Assembly: GCA_028282595.1 (NCBI GenBank)
Contig: JANQHQ010000021.1
Coordinates: 1-13,945 of the forward strand
Direction of reading: 5' to 3'
Length of the DNA stretch: 13,945 nt
Source of the DNA: Chlorobium sp.
GTDB taxonomy: Bacteria; Bacteroidota; Chlorobiia; Chlorobiales; Chlorobiaceae
Shown here piece by piece: positions 6,897-12,949 of this stretch. Position numbers and translations under genes: made by a program. The notes below the pieces were generated by a model, which worked only from the letters and a program-made list of their open reading frames with translations, was not told where the DNA came from and did no database searches. Position 1 is the first letter of the stretch. The number at the start of each line of letters is the position of its first letter.

Positions 6897-8099
6897 ATGA
6901 GTTATCAGGTCATCGCCCGTAAATACCGGCCCCGGAAGTTCGCCGAGATAACGGCGCAGGAGCATATCACCCGCACGATCCAGAACTCCCTCCGGCTCGG
7001 CAGGGTAGGTCACGGCTATATTTTTTCGGGTCTGCGGGGCGTGGGCAAGACCACGGCCGCCCGGGTGTTCGCCAAGGCGGTCAACTGCAGCCGGATGATC
7101 GACGACCCCGCCTATCTGAAAGAGGTCACCGAGCCCTGCGGGGAGTGCGAAAGCTGCCGCGATTTCGACGGTGGCACGAGCCTCAACATTTCCGAATTCG
7201 ATGCGGCCTCCAACAACAGTGTCGACGATATACGGCTTCTGAGGGAAAACGTCCGTTACGGGCCGCAGAAGGGGCGGTACCGGGTCTACATCATCGACGA
7301 GGTGCACATGCTCTCGACGGCGGCGTTCAACGCGTTTCTCAAGACGCTCGAGGAGCCTCCGCCGCATGCGATCTTCATCTTCGCGACAACCGAACTGCAC
7401 AAGATTCCCGCAACAATTTCCTCCCGCTGCCAGCGCTTCAATTTCAAGCGGATACCGCTGGCGGAAATCGAACGGCAGCTCCGCACCATCTGCGAGGCCG
7501 AGCGTATCGATGTGCAAAGCGACGCTCTGCAGCTTGTCGGGCGCAAGGCCCAGGGGTCGATGCGCGACGCCCAGAGCATCCTCGACCAGGTGATCGCGTT
7601 CGCTATCGAACAGGACGGGGACCGTACGATCCGGTACGAGACGGTCGCCGAGCTGCTGAACTACATCGACGACGAGCACTTCTTCGCCGTTACCGATGCG
7701 GTCGCGGAAAACAACCCTGAAGCCATGCTCGATGCGGCACGTTTCGTGATCGACAACGGCTATGACGAGCAGGATTTTCTGGAAAAGCTGGTCGAGCATC
7801 TCAGGAACTTTCTCGTCGTGCACAATCTGCGCTCGACCCGCCTGATCGAACGCCCGGATCCGGTGCGCGAAAGGTATATGAACGACGCTTCGCGCTTTGC
7901 CCCGGCCATGCTCATGCAGATGATCGACCTGCTTCTGCAGGCCGCGAAGGAGCTGAGGTTCCAGTTCGAGTACCAGTTCCGCTTCGAGCTCGTTTTGCTC
8001 AAGCTTGTCGATATCGCGCATCCGCGCGCCGCCGGTGCCGCTATGAAGACCGCGAACGAGCCGGAACCTCAAAAAAAAAAGCCCGTAGCGGGAGCGTAG
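6897..8099 (+). CDS. dnaX: DNA polymerase III subunit gamma/tau (gamma-like frame)
   Basis: DnaX is the ATPase of the clamp-loader complex that places the beta sliding clamp on DNA and, in its tau form, ties the polymerase cores together. The 400-residue frame contains Walker A GLRGVGKT (45-52), zinc-module cysteines Cys64, Cys81, Cys84 and Cys87, the Walker B region VYIIDEVHML (130-139), sensor 1 SRC (176-178), and SMRDAQSILDQ (221-231) with the sensor 2 arginine, followed by the helical lid and collar domain. The frame reaches a TAG at 8097-8099 soon after ten A (8071-8080), ending KKKPVAGA. The missing tau domains continue in the -1 frame to 8704. The start at ATG 6897 matches the usual N-terminus (YQVIARKYRPRKFAEI). 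It is preceded by a promoter-like sequence inside an inverted repeat. Confidence 0.95.
   Translation: MSYQVIARKYRPRKFAEITAQEHITRTIQNSLRLGRVGHGYIFSGLRGVGKTTAARVFAKAVNCSRMIDDPAYLKEVTEPCGECESCRDFDGGTSLNISEFDAASNNSVDDIRLLRENVRYGPQKGRYRVYIIDEVHMLSTAAFNAFLKTLEEPPPHAIFIFATTELHKIPATISSRCQRFNFKRIPLAEIERQLRTICEAERIDVQSDALQLVGRKAQGSMRDAQSILDQVIAFAIEQDGDRTIRYETVAELLNYIDDEHFFAVTDAVAENNPEAMLDAARFVIDNGYDEQDFLEKLVEHLRNFLVVHNLRSTRLIERPDPVRERYMNDASRFAPAMLMQMIDLLLQAAKELRFQFEYQFRFELVLLKLVDIAHPRAAGAAMKTANEPEPQKKKPVAGA
8071..8096 (+). promoter_or_regulatory. dnaX frameshift/slippage site
   Basis: Ten A followed by G (8071-8081) are read CAA AAA AAA AAG in the gamma frame. The end of the run, A AAA AAG (8075-8081), is the same heptamer used by E. 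coli dnaX for -1 ribosomal frameshifting, and a long A run also allows transcriptional slippage as known for Thermus dnaX. Possible stimulatory folds follow: CCCG/CGGG (8082-8085, 8089-8092), which is rather close, and GGAGCG (8091-8096) with CGCTCC (8128-8133), starting 9 bases downstream. I see no strong upstream Shine-Dalgarno-like stimulator. Confidence 0.8.
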
Positions 8100-8704
8100 C
8101 CGATCCTTCTCCTCCGTCTCCGCCGCCCGCTCCTTCCGTGGATTCCTCCGTTCCCATGTGTGTCGAGGAAACGCCGCCGCCCGGCGGGCCGGAGCATGCC
8201 GGAGCCCGGCAAGCCGTATCGCTCGATTTCAGTTCCTGGCAGGACAAGTTCTCCAGATTCGCGAAAAGCGGGGTGCGGCGGGCCGTTCCGCCACCCGCAA
8301 ACCAGGAGGATTCGGTTGTCCAGCGGCAGTTCGGAGGCGTTGCGGAGGTGGAAAAGTTCAGGGTCGAATGGAAACAGTTTCTCGATCACCTGCTCAAGAA
8401 GAACCTCAAGGTGATCGTCACCCATCTCCGCACGTGCGAGCTCAGGTCGTGCAGCGGGGGGGTGCTGTATATGAGTTGCGCCAGAAAGTTTTCCTACGAG
8501 GAGCTCCTGCAGGATGCCGCACGGCTTTCAAGGGAAATCGACGAGTTTTACGGCCTTTCCGTCAGGCTCACGATCTCCTACGATGCCGAAAAGGATGCAA
8601 GCACCCGCGAACAGACCGTTTTCACACTCTTCAGGGAGCTTTCGGAGAAGAACGACGTGCTGAAATTCATCATCCGCGAGTTCGGCGGCGAGCTCGTCTA
8701 CTGA
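8081..8704 (+). CDS. dnaX: DnaX tau C-terminal domain, read by -1 frameshift
   Basis: This is the continuation of dnaX in the -1 frame, joined after codon 395 of the gamma frame (AAG at 8079-8081) and giving a tau-like protein of about 602 residues. It opens with a Pro/Ser-rich linker (PSPPSPPPAPS) and then a folded domain with WKQFLDHLLKKNLKVIVTHL, LYMSCARKFSYEELL and FYGLSVRLTISYD. This pattern is typical of the C-terminal region of gamma/tau subunits: a helical hairpin, then a strand-helix segment. The frame has possible internal starts (GTG 8138, ATG 8156) and could be mistaken for a separate hypothetical protein, but the continuous open reading from the slippery site and the tau-like content argue for one gene. 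The frame ends 80 bases before aspS. A sequencing error in the A run would produce the same picture. Confidence 0.85.
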   Translation, partial: ARSGSVADPSPPSPPPAPSVDSSVPMCVEETPPPGGPEHAGARQAVSLDFSSWQDKFSRFAKSGVRRAVPPPANQEDSVVQRQFGGVAEVEKFRVEWKQFLDHLLKKNLKVIVTHLRTCELRSCSGGVLYMSCARKFSYEELLQDAARLSREIDEFYGLSVRLTISYDAEKDASTREQTVFTLFRELSEKNDVLKFIIREFGGELVY

Positions 8705-8784
8705 CGGCTCCGCCGGGCTTCCATAATCCTGAAAAATTCATCATATTCAGACCTTTGCATCAGCCACAATTCCACCATCTACCC

Positions 8785-10602
8785 ATGAGCGCAGCCGAAG
8801 GAGACAGGGATATTTTGCAGAATCGTTTTCGTTCGCATGTTTGCGGACTTCTCAACACCGGGCATAAAGGAAGCCGGGTGAGACTTTCCGGATGGATTCA
8901 CCGCAAAAGGGATCACGGAGGCCTGATTTTCATCGATCTGCGCGATCACACCGGTATCTGCCAGTTGATCGTCCAGCCGGAAAAAGAGGCGCTGTTCCTG
9001 AAGACGGAGCGTCTGCACGCCGAGTCGGTCGTTACCGTCGAGGGCGAGGTTGTCGGGCGTTCGCCGGAAACCGTCAATCCGAAAATACCTTCCGGAGAGA
9101 TCGAGGTCGTGCTGGACGACGTCCGGGTCGAGAGCAATGCGGCGCCGTTGCCGTTCCCCGTGGCCGACGATCCGCAGACATCCGAGGAACTGCGCCTGAC
9201 CTATCGTTTTCTGGATCTTCGCCGCGAAAAGATCCACCGGAATATCGTGTTTCGCAGCCGCCTGATCAGCCAGGTGCGGCGCTATCTCGAGGAGCGGGAC
9301 TTCATGGAGATCCAGACGCCCATTCTCACCGCGAGCTCCCCCGAAGGGGCGCGGGACTTTCTCGTGCCGAGCCGCCTGCATCCGGGCAAGTTCTACGCGC
9401 TGCCGCAGGCTCCGCAGCAGTTCAAGCAGTTGCTCATGGTTTCGGGATTTCCCTGCTACTTCCAGATAGCTCCCTGTTTCCGGGACGAGGATGCCCGCGC
9501 CGACCGCAGTCCCGGCGAGTTTTACCAGATCGATATGGAGATGTCCTACATCGAGCAGGACGATCTTTTCGAAATACTCGAGGGCATGTTCAAATTCCTG
9601 ACGGAAACGATGAGCGACAAGCGTATCGCGGAGTTTCCCTTTCCGAGAATCACCTATCGGGACGTGATGAACCGTTTCGGCTCGGACAAGCCGGATCTCC
9701 GCGTACCGCTCGAAATACAGGACGTGACGGATATCTTTGCCGGGTCGTCGTTCAAGGTGTTCGCTTCCAATACGAAGCCGGGATGCTGCGTCAAGGCGAT
9801 GGTGCTCGAGGGGCGCGGTACAGAATCCCGCCAGTTCTACGACAAGGCTGAAAAACGCGCCAAGGAGCTGGGAGCGCCCGGACTCGCCTACGTTCAGTTC
9901 AGGGAAGAAGGTCCCAAAGGCCCGATCGTGAAGTTTCTCTCCGAAAGCGAACTGGAGACCCTGAAAGACCGTCTCGCGATCGAAACCGGGGACGTCGTTT
10001 TCTTCGGCGCGGGCAAGTGGGAGCGCACCTGCAGGATCATGGGTGGCATAAGGGAGTATTTCTCGGATCTTTTCCCGCTCGACGCCGACGAGCTTTCGTT
10101 CTGCTGGATCGTCGACTTCCCGATGTACGAATACGACGAGGCCGCCGGCAAAATCGATTTCTCGCACAACCCCTTCTCCATGCCGCAGGGGGAGATGGAG
10201 GCTCTTCGGAGCAGCGACCCGCTCGACATTCTCGCCTACCAGTACGACATCGTGTGCAACGGCATCGAGTTGTCCAGCGGCGCGATCAGGAACCATCGCC
10301 CCGACATCATGTATCGCGCCTTCGAGATTGCCGGTTACACGAAGGAGGAGGTCGACAGGCGGTTCGGTCACATGATCGAGGCGTTCAGGATGGGCGCGCC
10401 GCCGCACGGAGGCATCGCCCCCGGTCTCGACCGTCTGGTCATGATCCTCTGTGACGAACAGAACATTCGTGAGGTGATCGCCTTCCCGATGAACCAGCAG
10501 GCGCAGGATCTGATGATGGCGGCACCGGCGGAGGTTTCGCCCCTTCAGCTTCGCGAGCTCAGTCTTAAGCTCGATCTTCCGGAAGAGGACGAGGCATCCT
10601 GA
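8785..10602 (+). CDS. aspS: Aspartyl-tRNA synthetase, likely non-discriminating type
   Basis: AspRS charges tRNA-Asp with aspartate in the cytosol. The 605-residue protein has the bacterial layout: an OB-fold anticodon-binding domain (about 15-115), class II motif 1 around 147-180, motif 2 CFRDEDARADRSPGEF (231-246), a GAD insertion domain (roughly 300-430), and motif 3 GGIAPGLDRL (542-551) with Arg550. The anticodon-domain loop reads RKRDHGGLIFIDLRD (40-54); His44 followed by Gly-Gly is the pattern reported for bacterial non-discriminating AspRS, which also charge tRNA-Asn, whereas discriminating enzymes such as that of E. coli have Leu-Gly-Ser. If so, the genome needs GatCAB amidotransferase. 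The ATG at 8785 matches the family start; the frame is open upstream through the dnaX end only as an overlap. Confidence 0.97.
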   Translation: MSAAEGDRDILQNRFRSHVCGLLNTGHKGSRVRLSGWIHRKRDHGGLIFIDLRDHTGICQLIVQPEKEALFLKTERLHAESVVTVEGEVVGRSPETVNPKIPSGEIEVVLDDVRVESNAAPLPFPVADDPQTSEELRLTYRFLDLRREKIHRNIVFRSRLISQVRRYLEERDFMEIQTPILTASSPEGARDFLVPSRLHPGKFYALPQAPQQFKQLLMVSGFPCYFQIAPCFRDEDARADRSPGEFYQIDMEMSYIEQDDLFEILEGMFKFLTETMSDKRIAEFPFPRITYRDVMNRFGSDKPDLRVPLEIQDVTDIFAGSSFKVFASNTKPGCCVKAMVLEGRGTESRQFYDKAEKRAKELGAPGLAYVQFREEGPKGPIVKFLSESELETLKDRLAIETGDVVFFGAGKWERTCRIMGGIREYFSDLFPLDADELSFCWIVDFPMYEYDEAAGKIDFSHNPFSMPQGEMEALRSSDPLDILAYQYDIVCNGIELSSGAIRNHRPDIMYRAFEIAGYTKEEVDRRFGHMIEAFRMGAPPHGGIAPGLDRLVMILCDEQNIREVIAFPMNQQAQDLMMAAPAEVSPLQLRELSLKLDLPEEDEAS

Positions 10603-10664
10603 GCCGACTTTCGCCGGCCTGAACACCCGGCGGGAAAATCCCCGTCGTGCTATTCTCATTGCGG

Positions 10665-11630
10665 ATGAATGTCAGGATAATCGGCAACTGGTCTTCGCCC
10701 GACCTGTTGAGGCAGAGTCCGGGAGGCAGCGGCATGTGGGACGGCGTACGGTTCACGACCCGCGAGCCGGGCGGGTACGATCATGTCGTCGTGTTCAATA
10801 CCGTCCCCGAGGAGACAACGGTCGTCTGCCCGCCGGAGAACGTCTGGGCGGTGATGCAGGAGCCCTGGATACCCGGTGTGTTCGACTGGATGGTCGAGGG
10901 GCACGGCCGTTTCAGCCGTGTCTACACGCACCATCTCTTCTCGAAACATCCGAAGTATATCCGTTCACACCCGGCGGTGCCCTGGCATGTCGATCGCTCC
11001 TACGATCAGCTTTCCGGGATGGGTGTCCCGGAAAAAACGCACTCCATTTCCTGGATCACAAGCGATAAAACGGTTTTTCCGGGGCACAGGGCCCGCATGC
11101 GCTTTCTCGACCATATTCGCGGAAACACGGGAGCGGAGATCGACCTTTTCGGCAGGGGTATCCGCACGATCGCCGACAAATGGGACGGTCTCGCCCCCTA
11201 CAGGTATTCACTCGCCGTGGAAAACGGCCGGTTCGACGATTACTGGACGGAAAAGGTCGCGGACTGTTTTCTGGCATGGACCCTGCCTATCTACTACGGT
11301 TGCGGCAACCTCGAACGCTATTTCCCCGAAGGTTCGTTCATTCGTATCGATATCGAGAAGCCGGACGAAGCCGTCGAAACGGTCCGGAACGCCGTCAACC
11401 GCGACGAATGGGAGAAGCGGCTCGGGGCCATCGGCGAAGCGCGTGAAAAGTACCTGAACGAGCTTCAGTTTTTCCCGCTGTTCGCCCGTCGTATCGCAGA
11501 CGCTCCTGCGAGTTCGGCTCCGAAGACGATCCGCCTGAAGCCGTATCGCCGTTCGGTCCTGAAGACTCTTTCCGTCAAGGCGCACAGGGCCAGGACCCGG
11601 TTGGGAGGAAGGGGTTTCCGGCAACGCTGA
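10665..11630 (+). CDS. Glycosyltransferase family 10 (fucosyltransferase-like)
   Basis: This predicted GT-B enzyme resembles alpha-1,3/1,4-fucosyltransferases, which move fucose from GDP-fucose to a glycan. The 321-residue protein lacks a signal peptide and is probably cytosolic or membrane-associated. Donor-site family blocks are all in the C-terminal half: EIDLFGRG (158-165), YRYSLAVENGRFDDYWTEK (179-197) and AWTLPIYYGCGNLERYFPEGSFIRID (204-229). The Glu196-Lys197 pair and the ENG segment are the usual nucleotide-sugar contacts. The tail is strongly basic (KPYRRSVLKTLSVKAHRARTRLGGRGFRQR, about 292-321), which could bind the membrane surface, as in some bacterial fucosyltransferases. I chose ATG 10665 over GTG 10647 because the MNVRIIGNW strand begins a typical fold. 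No GDP-fucose or O-antigen genes lie nearby. Sugar donor and acceptor are unproven. Confidence 0.75.
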   Translation: MNVRIIGNWSSPDLLRQSPGGSGMWDGVRFTTREPGGYDHVVVFNTVPEETTVVCPPENVWAVMQEPWIPGVFDWMVEGHGRFSRVYTHHLFSKHPKYIRSHPAVPWHVDRSYDQLSGMGVPEKTHSISWITSDKTVFPGHRARMRFLDHIRGNTGAEIDLFGRGIRTIADKWDGLAPYRYSLAVENGRFDDYWTEKVADCFLAWTLPIYYGCGNLERYFPEGSFIRIDIEKPDEAVETVRNAVNRDEWEKRLGAIGEAREKYLNELQFFPLFARRIADAPASSAPKTIRLKPYRRSVLKTLSVKAHRARTRLGGRGFRQR

Positions 11631-11729
11631 GCCGGAACGGCGAACCTCGTTTCGCCTGCGTACACTCAAACGGCGGTGTCGGGAGCAGCGCTTGTGCGGA
11701 GGCGGCGGGAAAGGCGCAAAAAAATGGAT

Positions 11730-11864
11730 TCAGGGGCTGCTCCGATCTCTTTCGGAGCCGGATTTTTTCCGCCTGACCTTCCACCAGAAGAAACCCGCGA
11801 TACCGTATACGGCGAGAAAAAAGCCGATTTCCTTCAGTATCTGGTAATCAGGGACGGATGGCAT
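11730..11864 (-). CDS. Small single-span membrane protein (44 residues)
   Basis: On the - strand an ATG at 11862-11864 opens a 44-codon frame ending in TGA at 11730-11732. The protein reads as a short polar start (MPSVPDYQILKE), one clean hydrophobic segment (about residues 13-29: IGFFLAVYGIAGFFWWK), and then a strongly basic tail (KVRRKKSG) that fits the positive-inside rule. Such order is unlikely in random sequence. I do not recognise the family. No Shine-Dalgarno sequence precedes the ATG. It lies 139 bases downstream of the methyltransferase stop on the same strand, so it could be the last gene of that transcript, and its 3' end overlaps a terminator-like hairpin. The + strand reading of the same bases is Arg- and Pro-rich and looks non-coding. 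Confidence 0.5.
   Translation of the reverse strand: MPSVPDYQILKEIGFFLAVYGIAGFFWWKVRRKKSGSERDRSSP
11739..11768 (+). terminator. Intrinsic terminator after the GT10 gene
   Basis: GCTCCGA (11739-11745) and TCGGAGC (11752-11758) form a 7-bp stem with a 6-base loop. Four bases later comes a run of six T (11763-11768). It lies 108 bases after the glycosyltransferase stop, in the convergent gap. On the - strand the same stem is followed, 13 bases further, by seven T, so it may stop both directions; it overlaps the 3' end of the small - strand ORF. Confidence 0.55.
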
Positions 11865-12003
11865 GATAGATAGGGGGGACAAAATTGTTCAGGGAGATCG
11901 TATTTGGAAAAGTATGCTTTCGCTAATACTTCGCCAACAGGTGGTCGCATTTTTTTACGGTTCGGGCGTTTTTTGAAGGCGTTCCGCGGCGGCGTGCGAC
12001 CGC
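11865..12003. other. Non-coding gap with distant inverted repeat
   Basis: Between the small ORF and the methyltransferase I find only GGTCGCA (11943-11949) and TGCGACC (11995-12001), a perfect 7-bp inverted repeat around 45 bases, plus direct GGCGTT copies and short T tracts. None makes a convincing terminator for the methyltransferase gene, which reads through this region on the - strand. Confidence 0.4.
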
Positions 12004-12831
12004 TCACGGTGAGTGTTCCCGGGCTTCCCTGACCGCCAGAACCTGCCGCGCATCGTACTGGAAAATCGCTTCAGGGTCGTTCCGCAGCTCGTCGAACGCT
12101 TCGGAAACCCTGGCGGGGATTCCGGGGCCGATCATATCGTGTTCCAGGAGCGTCGAAGCGCCGCTCAGCAGGCAGCGCTCCCACATGTCGAGGAAGTGGC
12201 GTCGTTCGCCGTCTTCCGTCATCCTTCCATCCATGATCACCGGGACGGGCGTGAAGGAGCGGACTGCCATTCCGGCTTCGATACAGTCCGAGGCGAGGTG
12301 GAGGCCGATGTCCGGATTTCCGCCCATCCGGTGCTGCAGGCGGTTGAAGGCGTTCCAGTAGGCGCAGATATCGGCCTTGTGGGGCCACATGTAGAGACCC
12401 TGGTTGAACACCTCCGTGCAGTAGAAGTGTCCGCCCGGTTTCAGCACGCGCCCGATCTCCCTGATGACCGGTACGGGATCGCTCATGTGTTCGAAGACGA
12501 AAAAGACATAGGCACCGTCGAAAGAGGCATCGTCGAACGGTAGTTCATGCCCTTCGGCGGTGAAAAGCTCGACCGTGCCGGTCTGCACCTCGTCCGGAAG
12601 GTTCTCGAGCGCCTGTTCGAGCTGCAGCGGTTCCCGGTCCACTCCGGTGATTTTGGCGGGTTTGAACCGGTCGAGCATGCATCTGATCTGAGCGCCGACA
12701 CCGCAGCCTATCTCAAGCAGTGATTCTCCGGGAGCGAACGAGATTCCCGGGTAGGTGTACCGCTCGAGAAACACCGCCTGTTCGAGCAGGCGCCGCTGTT
12801 CGGGCGCGGAAAACGAGTGAATGTAGGACAT
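12004..12831 (-). CDS. Class I SAM-dependent methyltransferase
   Basis: The 275-residue cytosolic protein has a Rossmann-type methyltransferase fold of the UbiE/Methyltransf_11 kind. SAM-binding motif I is LLEIGCGVGA (38-47); the acidic ribose contact is in VDRE (64-67); motif II-like LPFDDASFDGAYVFFVFEH (97-115) and the VLKPGGHFYCTE block (129-140) follow in the usual order. The C-terminal half carries family-specific inserts that should define the substrate, which I cannot name. I chose ATG 12831 because SYIHSFSAPEQRRLLEQA begins the predicted helical cap, with a weak GGAA before it; an upstream in-frame ATG (12927) would add an unlike, hydrophobic segment. It lies 118 bases downstream of the radical SAM gene and in the same direction, so the two may act on one product. 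Confidence 0.8.
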   Translation of the reverse strand: MSYIHSFSAPEQRRLLEQAVFLERYTYPGISFAPGESLLEIGCGVGAQIRCMLDRFKPAKITGVDREPLQLEQALENLPDEVQTGTVELFTAEGHELPFDDASFDGAYVFFVFEHMSDPVPVIREIGRVLKPGGHFYCTEVFNQGLYMWPHKADICAYWNAFNRLQHRMGGNPDIGLHLASDCIEAGMAVRSFTPVPVIMDGRMTEDGERRHFLDMWERCLLSGASTLLEHDMIGPGIPARVSEAFDELRNDPEAIFQYDARQVLAVREAREHSP

Positions 12832-12949
12832 TGTTCCGATGCGGGTGACGATTGACGAGCCGCAGTATGAAAGGTACGAAAAGAGCGGGTATTGCACGGA
12901 GAGGACGGTCCGGAAAGGGAAGGGCAAGGGCAGCTTGCGGCCGTTGCGT

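Noticed and set aside
10612..10632. CGCCGG/CCGGCG hairpin between aspS and the glycosyltransferase
   Set aside because: The 6-bp stem has no T run after it, so it is not a supported terminator. It may be chance in GC-rich DNA.
8779..10659. A 626-codon open frame on the - strand opposite aspS
   Set aside because: It is an antisense shadow of a high-GC gene. Its translation is Arg/His/Asp-rich with no domain pattern, while the + strand carries every AspRS motif.
11676..11873. A 65-codon + strand frame opposite the small membrane ORF
   Set aside because: It is Arg- and Pro-rich, crosses the terminator hairpin, and has no domain or ribosome site. The - strand frame is far more protein-like.
12832..12927. 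An N-terminal extension of the methyltransferase from an upstream ATG
   Set aside because: The extra 32 residues are hydrophobic and unlike the family. ATG 12831 begins the conserved part and has a weak GGAA before it.
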